Below are positions 7,874 through 17,385 of a stretch of 64,000 bases of DNA, in pieces. The first letter of the stretch is position 1. Each line of letters starts with the position of its first letter. The translations under genes and the position numbers were made by a program. Location: assembly GCF_000737515.1 (NCBI RefSeq), contig NZ_CP006587.1:2909001-2973000 (forward strand), in the 5' to 3' direction. The stretch is from Hymenobacter sp. APR13. Lineage in GTDB: Bacteria > Bacteroidota > Bacteroidia > Cytophagales > Hymenobacteraceae. The notes below the pieces were generated by a model, which saw nothing but the letters and a program-made list of their open reading frames with translations, did not search any database and was not told the DNA's origin.

Positions 7874-8884
7874 TTATTTGCCGCCCGTCGTCGAGTTCGA
7901 GTCCAGAATCTTCAGCAGCTCGTTGAGCTTGGGCGTCAGGATGATTTCGGTGCGGCGGTTGAGGGCCTTGTTCTGGGGCGAGTCGTTGGCGGCGACGGGC
8001 ACATACTGGCTGCGGCCCGAGGCCGTAACGCGCTGCGGCGGCACGCCGCCCGCGGCCAGTAGCCGCGCAATTTCGGTGGCCCGCAACACGCTCAAATCCC
8101 AGTTGTCTTGCATGGCGCCGGCTGGGCGGCTGAACGGCACGTTGTCGGTGTGGCCTTCCACCACCACGTTCACGTCGGGTTGCTGCTGCAGCACGGTGGC
8201 CAGCTGCTTGAGCGCCTCCTGGCCCTTGGGGTCCACCTTCGTCGAGCCTGACTTGAACAGCAGCTGTTCCGACAGCGACACGTACACCTTGCCGTCCTTC
8301 ATCTGCACCTGCAAATCGGTGCCCTGAAAGCCCCGCAGCGCATTCGTGACGCTGGCGCGCAGGTCGTTCACGGCTTTGTCTTTTTCGGCTAGGGCTTTCT
8401 GCAGCTCCGCCAATCGGGCTTCGCGGGTTTTCAGGTCGGCGTTGAGTTTGTCGATGTCAGCGCGGCTGCGGCGCAGGCCGGCGTCCAGTTCGCCTAGCTC
8501 GGCCTCGCGGCGCGCCAGGTCCTGGGCCACCTTGTTGTAGTCCGACGACTTGTTGGCCAGCTCCCGATCGGAGTTTTTCAGTAGCTTGTCGTAGCTGTCG
8601 GTGAGCTGGGTGTAGAGCTGGCGGGTGCGGCGCAGGGCGTTGCCGGTCTGGGTGGAGTCGTCGGTGAGGCGTTTGGTTTGCAGGCGCATTTCGGCCAGCT
8701 CGTCGGTGGCTTTGCGCAGCTCGGCTACGGCCGTGCGCTGCTGGCGCTCGGCTTCGGCCTTGCCCTGCTCCGTGGAAGCCTGGCGGGCCTTCAGATCGTC
8801 ATATTTTTTGGAGGCCACGCAGCCGGGCAGTGCCAGGGCCGCCACTAGGGCCAACGCAGGAAGCAGAGAAACAGAGTTGTTCAC
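7874..8884 (-). CDS. OmpA-family lipoprotein with coiled coil
   Basis: A 336-residue peptidoglycan-associated lipoprotein. The N-terminus is a hydrophobic signal ending in the lipobox LPGC (about residues 19-22). A long Lys/Glu/Ala-rich coiled coil (about 30-200) with repeated LxxREAxL patterns follows, then a C-terminal OmpA domain with VVVEGHTDNVPF and LNRRTEII, the peptidoglycan-binding positions. I place the start at GTG 8882-8884 (VNNSVSLLPALAL) because this puts the lipobox at normal distance; the upstream ATG would give an implausible 50-residue leader. It likely tethers the outer membrane to the cell wall. It is divergent from fbaB. Confidence 0.78.
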   Translation of the reverse strand: MNNSVSLLPALALVAALALPGCVASKKYDDLKARQASTEQGKAEAERQQRTAVAELRKATDELAEMRLQTKRLTDDSTQTGNALRRTRQLYTQLTDSYDKLLKNSDRELANKSSDYNKVAQDLARREAELGELDAGLRRSRADIDKLNADLKTREARLAELQKALAEKDKAVNDLRASVTNALRGFQGTDLQVQMKDGKVYVSLSEQLLFKSGSTKVDPKGQEALKQLATVLQQQPDVNVVVEGHTDNVPFSRPAGAMQDNWDLSVLRATEIARLLAAGGVPPQRVTASGRSQYVPVAANDSPQNKALNRRTEIILTPKLNELLKILDSNSTTGGK

Positions 8885-9054
8885 GAAACACACAGGTTGA
8901 AAAGCCAGAATTGGGCGGCCGGGCTCCTGGCCCGCACCATCCCGCGGCAAGGTACTCAGGGGCTGCTGCATGTTGCAATGCCGCCCCGCAATCAACCGAT
9001 TTTCAACCTATATTTGGCGGCTGATTTCAGCGGCTCCTTCCTTCTCCTTCTGCC

Positions 9055-10107
<1,053 letters not shown>

Positions 10108-10115
10108 ATTTTTTG

Positions 10116-10224
10116 AATTAGTAATGAGTAATTAGTAATGAGCAACTACCTGAAATTTTTGCTCGAGCTGATTCCTTTTTTTGAAGCAGATAACTTGCTC
10201 ATTACTAATTATTCATTACTAATT
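10116..10224. repeat. Inverted-repeat element AATTAGTAATGAG...CTCATTACTAATT
   Basis: A 30-bp left arm (10116-10145) and right arm (10195-10224) are nearly complementary and surround a 49-bp spacer. The whole element fills the fbaB-accD gap. The same wording recurs at 63911-63942. Confidence 0.8.
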
Positions 10225-10235
10225 AACCTGAAAGA

Positions 10236-11129
10236 ATGTCTTGGTTTAAGCGCGTAGAAAAGGGCATCGTCACGCCAACGGAGCAAAAGAAGGAGACGCC
10301 GGACGGGCTGTGGTATAAGTGCCCCGAGTGCAAAACCGTGGCCACCATGGCCGAGCACAAGCGCCTGCTCTCCACCTGCGGCAACTGCAACCACCACGAC
10401 CGGATTGACGCGGCCGAATACTTCGAGTTCCTCTTCGACGACGGGCAGTTTACGGAGCTGGATGCCGATATGCACTCCGGCGACCCGCTGCACTTCGTAG
10501 ACACCAAAGCCTATCCGCAGCGCCTGGTAGCTACTGAAAAGACGACCGGCCTGCGCGACGCCGTCCGGACGGCGCACGGCCTCTCCAACGGCCAGGGCTT
10601 GGTGGTTGCCGCCATGGACTTCCGCTTCATCGGCGGCTCCATGGGTTCGGTGGTGGGCGAGAAGATTGCCCGCGCCATCGATTACGCCCGCCAGCAGCGC
10701 CTGCCCTTCCTGATGATTTCGCGCTCCGGCGGCGCCCGCATGATGGAAGCCGGTTTCTCGCTGATGCAGATGGCCAAAACCTCGGCCAAGCTGGCGCTGC
10801 TTTCCGAAGCCGGCGTGCCTTACATATCGCTGCTCACCGACCCTACCACCGGTGGCGTAACGGCCTCGTTCGCCATGCTCGGCGACTTCAATATTGCCGA
10901 GCCAGGTGCCCTCATCGGGTTTGCCGGGCCGCGTGTTATCAAGGAAACCATCGGCAAGGATTTGCCGAAGGGCTTCCAGAGCGCCGAGTTTGTGCTGGAG
11001 CACGGCTTCCTCGATTTTATTGTCGACCGCAAGCAGCTCAAGCAGCAACTGTCTGATTTGCTGGGCATGCTGCGCCCTACCGAGGCGGCTGAGCCGGTTG
11101 GAGCCAAGCTAGGCCAGCGCACCCGCTAA
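10236..11129 (+). CDS. accD: Acetyl-CoA carboxylase carboxyltransferase subunit beta
   Basis: A 297-residue AccD. The N-terminal zinc ribbon has C29, C32, C48 and C51 (CPEC...CGNC), and the crotonase-fold carboxyltransferase domain contains [12 protein letters not shown] and [16 protein letters not shown]. With AccA it moves carboxyl from carboxybiotin to acetyl-CoA, giving malonyl-CoA for fatty acid synthesis. accA is not adjacent, as is usual outside a few phyla. The length is normal and the start [10 protein letters not shown] is typical. The gene stands alone between a repeat element and the OmpA pair. Confidence 0.96.
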   Translation: MSWFKRVEKGIVTPTEQKKETPDGLWYKCPECKTVATMAEHKRLLSTCGNCNHHDRIDAAEYFEFLFDDGQFTELDADMHSGDPLHFVDTKAYPQRLVATEKTTGLRDAVRTAHGLSNGQGLVVAAMDFRFIGGSMGSVVGEKIARAIDYARQQRLPFLMISRSGGARMMEAGFSLMQMAKTSAKLALLSEAGVPYISLLTDPTTGGVTASFAMLGDFNIAEPGALIGFAGPRVIKETIGKDLPKGFQSAEFVLEHGFLDFIVDRKQLKQQLSDLLGMLRPTEAAEPVGAKLGQRTR

Positions 11130-11220
11130 CTTTCGGCACACTTGTTGAAAATGCCCGGTCTGTGCGGATTTGCTGCATGGGTCGGGCATTTTGCCACATG
11201 GTTTTTTTCTGCCTGAGCCA

Positions 11221-11250
11221 TTGGTTGATATAGATGCAAGTCTATATTCG
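11221..11250 (+). promoter_or_regulatory. Candidate Bacteroidota-type promoter for the glycine-zipper OmpA gene
   Basis: TTGG (11221-11224) and TATATTCG (11243-11250) are 18 bp apart. They resemble the Bacteroidota -33 TTTG and -7 TAnnTTTG elements with one mismatch in each. The start codon is 76 bp further on. Confidence 0.4.
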
Positions 11251-11325
11251 GCCAACTTTTTAGCGGTAATTCCAGTAAAGCACGACCAACCTCACTTGAT
11301 TTTTCTCACTCCCTAGTTCACTTCA

Positions 11326-12072
11326 ATGAAAGCTCCTAATTCGCTGCTCTCGTTCTTTATGGCCCTCACGCTGCTGCTGGGCTCATGCGCTACTTCTCAG
11401 CCTCGCAACCCCAACATTCCGGATGCTCCCGACACCAATGGCACCGGCCCCCGCAAGACGGGCATGAGCAAAACGGCTAAAGGCGGCCTCATCGGCGCTG
11501 GCGGCGGTGCTGCAGCCGGCGCTATTTTGGGCCGTGTGATTGGCGGCAAAAACGGCACAGCTGCCGGCGCCATCATTGGTGCAGCAGTAGGCGGCACCGG
11601 TGGGGCCCTGATCGGCCGCAAAATGGACAAGCAGGCTGAAGACCTGCAGCGCGACATGCAGAACGCCAAAGTAGAGCGTGTAGGCGAAGGCATCAAAATC
11701 ACCTTCGACTCGGGCATCCTCTTCGACACCAACAAGAGCGACCTGCGCGCTGCCTCGATGACCGAAATCCAAAAGATGGCCGCCATCCTGCAGAAATACC
11801 CCGACACCAACGTACTGGTAGAAGGCCACACCGATGCCTCGGGCTCGGACGCCATCAACCAGCCGCTGTCGGAGCGCCGGGCGCAGGCTGTAGCCAACTA
11901 CACGGTTTCGCAGGGTGTTGACGCGGCCCGCGTAACCACCAAAGGCCTCGGCTCCTCGGACCCAATTGCCGACAACACTACCGAAGCCGGCAAACAAGCT
12001 AACCGCCGTGTGGAAATTGCCATCTTCGCCAACGAAAAGATGAAGAAGGCAGCCGAAAACGGCACGCTCTAA
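11326..12072 (+). CDS. Glycine-zipper OmpA-family lipoprotein, copy 1
   Basis: A 248-residue protein with a lipobox signal (LLLGSCAT, Cys near residue 21). A glycine-zipper segment with GxxxG spacing (about 50-100; GGLIGAGGGAAAGAILG, GAIIGAAVGGTGGALIG) resembles the membrane-inserting domains of Rickettsia 17-kDa-type proteins. A C-terminal OmpA domain follows, with VEGHTDASGSDAINQPLSE and ANRRVEIAIF. It probably sits in the outer membrane and binds peptidoglycan. The next gene (12425-13138) is a close paralogue, so this is a tandem duplication. It has its own terminator. Confidence 0.85.
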   Translation: MKAPNSLLSFFMALTLLLGSCATSQPRNPNIPDAPDTNGTGPRKTGMSKTAKGGLIGAGGGAAAGAILGRVIGGKNGTAAGAIIGAAVGGTGGALIGRKMDKQAEDLQRDMQNAKVERVGEGIKITFDSGILFDTNKSDLRAASMTEIQKMAAILQKYPDTNVLVEGHTDASGSDAINQPLSERRAQAVANYTVSQGVDAARVTTKGLGSSDPIADNTTEAGKQANRRVEIAIFANEKMKKAAENGTL

Positions 12073-12424
12073 GTAGCCGGGTATCCGCTGATCAAAAAAG
12101 GCCGCACGCGATGTGCGGCCTTTTTTTTGTGTAGGTTGAGGCCTCTTGCAGTGTGTTGTGCAGTTTTAATACCGATGAAGGCGGCGACAATACCGCAGGA
12201 ACTATTGCGGGCTAAAAGGCAAGTGCTCAGCCTTATTTGCAAATAAATTCGGCTGATAAAAACAGCTTGCGTTAGCTGAAAACTAACTTTTCAGCAATTT
12301 TAGTCACCTAAGCACGTTTTTGGCAAGGTGGTTGCAAATTGCCTGACCACAACGCCACTCAGTGGCTACACTTTTCTGTTCTTTTCTTCACCAACTCCGA
12401 AACCCCTTAACCTCTTTTTTACTC
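12073..12424. other. 352-bp gap between the paired OmpA genes
   Basis: The gap contains the terminator of copy 1 (12094-12128) and then AT-rich sequence, including AACTTTTCAGC and TTTTTGGCAAGG, that should hold the copy 2 promoter. I could not fix a convincing -33/-7 pair, and I see no coding potential. Confidence 0.5.
12094..12128 (+). terminator. Terminator of glycine-zipper OmpA copy 1
   Basis: The stem GGCCGCAC/GTGCGGCC is followed by eight Ts, 20 bp after the stop codon. Confidence 0.9.
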
Positions 12425-13138
12425 ATGAAAAATCTTCGTTCGCTTTTCGCTTTGATGATGGCCGTGCTGCTGTTTGGCACCAGCACGGTGCAGGCCCAGG
12501 ACGCCGGCACAACTACCACCAAGAAGCCGTGGAGCAAAACCGCTAAAGGTGCCGTAATCGGTGGCCTGGGTGGCGCGGCCGGTGGTGCCGTACTGGGCCG
12601 CGTAATTGGCGGTAAGTCGGGCACGGCTAAAGGTGCCATTATTGGAGCTGCTGTGGGCGGTGCCGGTGGTGCTCTGATTGGCCGCCGCATGGACAAGCAG
12701 GCGGCTGAGCTGAAAAAGGAAATGGCCGGCGCCAAAGTGGAGCGCGTAGGGGAAGGCATCAAAATCACCTTCGACTCGGGCTTGCTGTTCGCTAAGAACT
12801 CGTCGGCTCTGACCTCGGCTGCTCAGGCCAACATCCAAGACCTGGCTAAAACCCTCATCAAGTACGGCGACACCAACGTCATCGTGGAAGGCCACACCGA
12901 CACCAGCGGCTCGGACGCCATCAACGACCCATTGTCGCAGCGCCGGGCTCAGGCCGTGGCCAACTACACGCAGCAGCAGGGTGTAGACGCTTCGCGCTTC
13001 ACCGTGACGGGCTATGGCTCCAAGCAGCCTGTGGCTGACAACTCCACTGAGGCCGGCCGCATTGCCAACCGCCGCGTGGAAATTGCCATCTTCGCCAACG
13101 AGAAGCTGAAGAAGGCTGCCGAAAAAGGCACCATCTAA
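12425..13138 (+). CDS. Glycine-zipper OmpA-family protein, copy 2
   Basis: A 237-residue paralogue of the preceding gene, nearly collinear from the SKTAKG segment to the C-terminus. It has a Sec signal (MKNLRSLFALMMAVLLFG...VQAQ) with no lipobox cysteine, so unlike copy 1 it should not be lipidated. The glycine zipper (GAVIGGLGGAAGGAVLG, GAIIGAAVGGAGGALIG) and OmpA motif (VEGHTDTSGSDAINDPLSQ, ANRRVEIAIF) are intact. I chose ATG 12425 because the signal peptide begins there; an upstream in-frame ATG at 12362 adds only 21 unlikely residues. The pair may provide anchored and free forms of one envelope protein. Confidence 0.85.
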   Translation: MKNLRSLFALMMAVLLFGTSTVQAQDAGTTTTKKPWSKTAKGAVIGGLGGAAGGAVLGRVIGGKSGTAKGAIIGAAVGGAGGALIGRRMDKQAAELKKEMAGAKVERVGEGIKITFDSGLLFAKNSSALTSAAQANIQDLAKTLIKYGDTNVIVEGHTDTSGSDAINDPLSQRRAQAVANYTQQQGVDASRFTVTGYGSKQPVADNSTEAGRIANRRVEIAIFANEKLKKAAEKGTI

Positions 13139-13171
13139 GCTGGCTGGATAGTCCGCTAAAGCACTAGTCTG

Positions 13172-13208
13172 AAAAACGGCAGCTTCCGTACGGAGCTGCC
13201 GTTTTTTT
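13172..13208 (+). terminator. Terminator of glycine-zipper OmpA copy 2
   Basis: The stem ACGGCAGCT/AGCTGCCGT is followed by seven Ts. Confidence 0.9.
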
Positions 13209-13296
13209 ATGTCCGGCTGCCTGCGCCATCGTCTGTGAGGCAGGGGAGTTGGGCGCCGGGCGCAACCCCGGGCCCGGCCGGCCGGTACAAGCAGAC

Positions 13297-14064
13297 ATGC
13301 CCACTCCCGCCACCTACGCCTCGCCGGCTGCCGACAAGACCCGCGAAAACCACCGGCTGCTGAACGAGTTTTACCCTCCGCTCTCGCTGGATACGCCGCG
13401 CCGCTCGCCTATGCGGGAGCTGATTTCCACAGTCCTTTCCCACCGCACCACCCACGCCGACGAGGAACTGGCCTACGACCGAATGCTGGAAGCCTTGGGC
13501 GACTGGGCCGGGGTGCTGGCGGCGCCCACCGCCGAGCTGGCCCATGCCATCCGTACCACCCGCTGGCCCGACACGCAGGCGCCCCGCATCCAAGAGATTC
13601 TGCGCCGGATCTGGGCCGAGCGCGGGGCGTTTGAGCTGGATTTTCTGGCCGACTGGCCCACAGAAAAGGGCATGGGGTGGCTGAACGACATGCCCGGCAT
13701 CGGCCTGAAAACGGCCTCGCTGGTGCTGCTGTTCAACTTCGGCAAGCCCGTGCTGCCCGTCGATACGCACGTGCACCGCATCGCGCAGCGCGTGGGCATG
13801 ATCGGGCCCAAAGCCTCCGCCGACAAGGCCCACCAGGTGTTACTGGAGCAGCTGCCAAAGGATGCGCTGGCGCTGCTCAATTTCCACAAGCACAACTACT
13901 GGCACGGCCAGAAGGTGTGTTTCTTCACCAGGCCCGATTGCGCCCGGTGCCCACTCAAGGGCTTCTGCAACTACTACCTGGAGCACCACGGCCCCGCCAC
14001 CCCCGAGGCCCTGGCCGCCACGCCCACCCACTGGAACACCGCCTGGGGCGCGCTGGCGCATTAG
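13297..14064 (+). CDS. nth: Endonuclease III-like DNA glycosylase/AP lyase
   Basis: A 255-residue HhH-GPD protein. The helix-hairpin-helix DMPGIGLKTAS carries the catalytic Lys (K138), and PVDTHVHR carries the catalytic Asp (D156). The C-terminal iron-sulfur loop has C208, C215, C218 and C224 in the canonical C-X6-C-X2-C-X5-C spacing. These enzymes remove oxidised pyrimidines and nick the abasic site. It is longer than E. coli Nth at the N-terminus and the HhH reads MPGIG rather than LPGVG, so it could be a second Nth-like paralogue rather than the main enzyme. The start MPTPATY was chosen because the upstream in-frame part is Gly/Pro-rich and not conserved. Confidence 0.82.
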   Translation: MPTPATYASPAADKTRENHRLLNEFYPPLSLDTPRRSPMRELISTVLSHRTTHADEELAYDRMLEALGDWAGVLAAPTAELAHAIRTTRWPDTQAPRIQEILRRIWAERGAFELDFLADWPTEKGMGWLNDMPGIGLKTASLVLLFNFGKPVLPVDTHVHRIAQRVGMIGPKASADKAHQVLLEQLPKDALALLNFHKHNYWHGQKVCFFTRPDCARCPLKGFCNYYLEHHGPATPEALAATPTHWNTAWGALAH

Positions 14065-14066
14065 CC

Positions 14067-14160
14067 GTTGTTCGTTTTTCGGAGTTCGTTGTTCGTTCTT
14101 TGCGGATAGTTTGTCGAGCAGCCTGAAACGAACGACGAACAACACCTCACGAAAAACGAC
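14067..14160. repeat. Inverted repeat of the GTTGTTCGTT / AACGAACAAC family
   Basis: The left arm (14067-14100) contains GTTGTTCGTTTTTCG and TTCGTTGTTCGTTC. The right arm (14125-14160) contains AACGAACGACGAACAAC and CGAAAAACGAC. It fills the nth-radical SAM gap up to the start codon of the next gene. Related wording occurs inside the GT9 gene at 54906-54942. Confidence 0.7.
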
Positions 14161-14163
14161 ATC

Positions 14164-15147
14164 ATGCGCTTAGTTCGTCATCCGGTTTTGTGCAATTACT
14201 ACGTCACGTACCGGTGCAATGCCAAGTGCTCGTTTTGCGACATCTGGGAGAAACCCTCGCCCTACATCACGCTGGAGGATGTGGAGCGCAACCTGCGCGA
14301 CCTGAAGCGCCTGGGCGTGTCGGTGGTGGACTTCACGGGCGGCGAGCCGCTGCTGCACCGCCAAATTCATGAGTTTGTGGGTCTGGCGCATGATATGGGC
14401 TTCATCACCACGCTCACCACCAACTGCCTGCTTTACCCCAAATACGCCGAGAAGCTGCGCGGCAAAGTGGACATGCTGCACTTCTCCCTCGACTCGTCGG
14501 AGAAGGAAGTGCACGACAAAGGCCGGGGCGTGGCCTGCTACGATTTCGTGCTGGAAAGCATCCGCGTAGCCCGGGAGCTGGGCGAGCGGCCCGATATCCT
14601 GTTCACGGTGTTCCGCGAAAACCTGCACGAGCTGGAAGCCGTGTACCGCGACATCACCCAGCCCAACGGCCTGGTGCTGATTCTGAACCCGGCCTTCGAG
14701 TATAACACCGTGGAAACCGGCGGGCTGCTGACGCCGGCCGAGCTGGACTACCTGTCGGCCTTTGGCAAGCGCAAGGGCGTGTACCTCAACGAGGCCTTCA
14801 TTGAGCTCCGGCGCGACGGTGGCAACCACGTGGCGGCGCCCGTGTGCCGGGCGGCCAGCACCACACTGGTTATTTCGCCCTCCAACGAGCTGGTGCTGCC
14901 CTGCTACCACCTCGGCGAGCAGAAATTTCCCATCAACGGCCAGCTCTACGACCTCTACCACGCGCCCGAAGTGGGCCGCCTGGTGGCGCTGGAAGGCCGC
15001 CTGCCGCAGTGCGAGGGCTGCACCATCAATTGCTACATGCAGCCCAGCTTTGCCGTCGAAACCAGCAAGTATTTCTGGCAGGCCCTGCCCAGCACTATCA
15101 AATACAACTGGACCAAAGGCACCTGGAAACGCATGCTGGCGCGGTAG
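14164..15147 (+). CDS. Radical SAM protein with C-terminal cysteine cluster
   Basis: A 327-residue radical SAM enzyme. C18, C22 and C25 (CNAKCSFC) bind the 4Fe-4S cluster that cleaves SAM, and DFTGGEPLL (about 56-64) is the SAM-binding GGE motif. A C-terminal set of cysteines (LPCYHLG, PQCEGCTINCYM) suggests an auxiliary cluster of SPASM/twitch type. Such proteins modify peptides or act on lipids (HpnH type), but the substrate here is not evident. It shares its strand with nth and the gamma-carbonic anhydrase; the gaps argue against a tight operon. Confidence 0.82.
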   Translation: MRLVRHPVLCNYYVTYRCNAKCSFCDIWEKPSPYITLEDVERNLRDLKRLGVSVVDFTGGEPLLHRQIHEFVGLAHDMGFITTLTTNCLLYPKYAEKLRGKVDMLHFSLDSSEKEVHDKGRGVACYDFVLESIRVARELGERPDILFTVFRENLHELEAVYRDITQPNGLVLILNPAFEYNTVETGGLLTPAELDYLSAFGKRKGVYLNEAFIELRRDGGNHVAAPVCRAASTTLVISPSNELVLPCYHLGEQKFPINGQLYDLYHAPEVGRLVALEGRLPQCEGCTINCYMQPSFAVETSKYFWQALPSTIKYNWTKGTWKRMLAR

Positions 15148-15225
15148 GCCCAGGCAAGCAGAAAGTAGCCACAGCCCGGCCGCCAGCGAGTAGCTTTGCG
15201 CATCACTCACTAGCTGCCCACTTCT

Positions 15226-15750
15226 ATGCCTGCCCTCATTCTGCCCGTCCAGAGCAAACACCCGCAAATCCCCGCCGACTGCTACGTAGCCGATAACGCC
15301 ACCATCGTCGGCGACGTGACGTTCGGCGCGCAGTGCACCGTGTGGTTCAACGCCGTCATCCGCGGCGACGTCAACGCCATCCGCATCGGCGACAAAACCA
15401 ACGTGCAGGACGGCGCCGTGCTGCACTGCACCTACCAGAAGGCCGCTACCACCATCGGAGCACGTGTGAGCATCGGGCACAAGGCCATTGTGCACGGCTG
15501 CACTGTGGAGGACGACGTGCTGATTGGGATGGGCGCCATTGTGATGGACCACGCCGTGGTGGGGGCGGGCTGCATTGTGGCAGCCGGGGCCGTGGTGCTG
15601 GAAAACACGCAGTGCGAGCCAGGCTACCTCTACGCCGGCGTGCCCGCCCGCCGCATCAAGCCCGTGACCGAGGAGCAGCGCGCCAATATGCTCCGCACCG
15701 CCGACAACTACGTGCTGTATGCCAGCTGGTTTCAGCAGCAAAACGCCTGA
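15226..15750 (+). CDS. Gamma-carbonic anhydrase family protein
   Basis: A 174-residue left-handed beta-helix protein with repeated hexapeptides. The three zinc-ligand histidines of the family are present: H67 (VLHCTY), H85 (SIGHKA) and H90 (IVHGC). Members hydrate CO2 or, when degenerate, act as acyltransferase-like trimers. All zinc ligands being present favours real carbonic anhydrase activity. The length is standard for the YrdA/PaaY type. It ends at a bidirectional terminator shared with the convergent CorC-type gene. Confidence 0.9.
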   Translation: MPALILPVQSKHPQIPADCYVADNATIVGDVTFGAQCTVWFNAVIRGDVNAIRIGDKTNVQDGAVLHCTYQKAATTIGARVSIGHKAIVHGCTVEDDVLIGMGAIVMDHAVVGAGCIVAAGAVVLENTQCEPGYLYAGVPARRIKPVTEEQRANMLRTADNYVLYASWFQQQNA

Positions 15751-15781
15751 ACCACCTGCTAAGTAAGCTGTTGCTGAACGT

Positions 15782-15818
15782 GAAAAGGGCCTTCCGCTAC
15801 CAGCGGAAGGCCCTTTTC
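15782..15818. terminator. Bidirectional terminator
   Basis: The stem AAAAGGGCCTTCCGCT/AGCGGAAGGCCCTTTT has A and T runs on both sides. It lies between the convergent carbonic anhydrase and CorC-type genes and can serve both. Confidence 0.9.
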
Positions 15819-15849
15819 GATATTGCTTCAGGCAAACGCCGGACGCCGC

Positions 15850-17184
15850 TTACAGCGCCTGCAGGCCTTCGTCTTCCTGCTCTTCGCGCTCAGCTTCGGT
15901 CGTGACGCGCAGCTGCACCAGCTCCACCGAGCGGCGGGAGCGTTTCAGCACCCGGAACTCGTAGTTGTCGAGTACGGCCACGTCGCCGACCTCCGGAATG
16001 TTGCCGTAGATGACGTTCAGTAGGCCGCCGACCGTTTCGTAGTCTTCGCCTTCGGGCAGCGGGAAGGGCAGGTACTCGTTGGCGTCGGAGATGGAGGTGG
16101 AGGTGTTCACGCGGAACTCCACGGCCGATACCCGCTCCACTACCGGCACCTCGTTGTCGTACTCGTCTTGGATTTCGCCTACCAGCTCCTCCATGATGTC
16201 CTCAATCGTTACGATGCCCGACACGCCGCCGAACTCGTCGGACACAATCGCCATGTGCATGTGCTTGCGCTGGAACTGGCGCAGCAGGCGGTTGATTTTC
16301 TTGGTTTCGGGCACGAAGTAGGCCGGCCGCATGATCTTGGGCAGCTCGATGGGCTCGTTGCGGCGGATGATCTGCAGCAGGTCCTTCACGTAAAGCACAC
16401 CTACGATGTTATCTATATTGCCTTCGAACACCGGAATGCGCGAGTAGCCCTCGTTGTAAACCATTTCCAGGATGCCATCCTGGGGCGTGTTCACGTCGAT
16501 GGCGGCCAGCTTGGTTCGGGGCACCATAATCTGCTTCACCATCCGGTCGTTGAACTCAAACACGTTTTCCAGCAGCTCATGCTCCGATTCCTGGATTTCG
16601 CCGCTTTGCTTGCTCTGGTCGAGCAGCAGGCGCAGCTCTTCCGAGGTGTGTACTTCCGAGCCGTGGCTGGCGTTGCCGCCAAACAGGCCGGCCACCAGGT
16701 TCGACAGCCGGTCGAGCACCCAGATGAGCGGGAAGGTGATGAAGGCAAACGCCCGCAGCGGAATGGCTACGGCCATGGAGGTAGTTTCGGGCTTCTGAAT
16801 GGCCAGCACCTTCGGGGCCTGCTCACCCAGCACAATGTGCATCACGGTGATGAGCGTGAAGGAGGTAGCAATGGCAATCTGGTGAACCAGCGTAGGGCTG
16901 AGCGTGATGTCCAGCTGGTCGATGATGGCCATTACCACGGCCGCCACTACACTTTCGCCTACCCAACCCAGGGCCAGCGAGGCTACCGTAATACCCAGCT
17001 GCGTAGCCGACAGGTAATAGTTTAGGTCCTGCATCATGCCCTGCACGAGCTTGGCCAGCCGGTTGCCGCTCTGGGCCTTGATGTCGATCTGCGACGGACG
17101 AACTTTGACGAAGGCAAACTCAGCTGCCACAAAAAATCCGTTCAGCAATACCAGCAGAACGGTGAGAACGATATTTAGGATCAT
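15850..17184 (-). CDS. CorC/HlyC (UPF0053) family membrane protein with CBS domains
   Basis: A 444-residue protein with an N-terminal DUF21/CNNM membrane domain of about four helices (MILNIVLTVLLVLLNGFF...), two CBS domains in the middle (MVPRTKLAAIDVNTPQDGI and the following repeat) and a C-terminal CorC/HlyC transporter-associated domain (VGGLLNVIYGNIPEVGDV). Family members are linked to Mg2+/Co2+ efflux and are often annotated as hemolysin family. In Bacteroidota the gliding protein GldE is a homologue, but nothing here singles this gene out as gldE. The length is normal and the frame intact. Confidence 0.9.
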   Translation of the reverse strand: MILNIVLTVLLVLLNGFFVAAEFAFVKVRPSQIDIKAQSGNRLAKLVQGMMQDLNYYLSATQLGITVASLALGWVGESVVAAVVMAIIDQLDITLSPTLVHQIAIATSFTLITVMHIVLGEQAPKVLAIQKPETTSMAVAIPLRAFAFITFPLIWVLDRLSNLVAGLFGGNASHGSEVHTSEELRLLLDQSKQSGEIQESEHELLENVFEFNDRMVKQIMVPRTKLAAIDVNTPQDGILEMVYNEGYSRIPVFEGNIDNIVGVLYVKDLLQIIRRNEPIELPKIMRPAYFVPETKKINRLLRQFQRKHMHMAIVSDEFGGVSGIVTIEDIMEELVGEIQDEYDNEVPVVERVSAVEFRVNTSTSISDANEYLPFPLPEGEDYETVGGLLNVIYGNIPEVGDVAVLDNYEFRVLKRSRRSVELVQLRVTTEAEREEQEDEGLQAL

Positions 17185-17385
17185 AGGTGCGGCAACTCGG
17201 GCTCACGCGGCTCAGTTGCCTTTATGAAACAAAAGTACGTGATTCCGGCCAAGCAGTTGGCTTACCGTCGGGGTTTGCTACTATTCCCTAGCAACCTCCC
17301 GCTAAAAAACCGGTAAACCCGCCTGCCTGTTAGGGTTTCTGCCGACCTTTGTCGGCCTGCATTTTCGCTGTTTTCCATTTCGCTG

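Noticed and set aside
14170-15741. Long open frame antisense to the radical SAM and carbonic anhydrase genes (523 codons)
   Set aside because: His/Gly/Val-rich composition with no domain. It is a mirror of two well-supported plus-strand genes in high-GC DNA.
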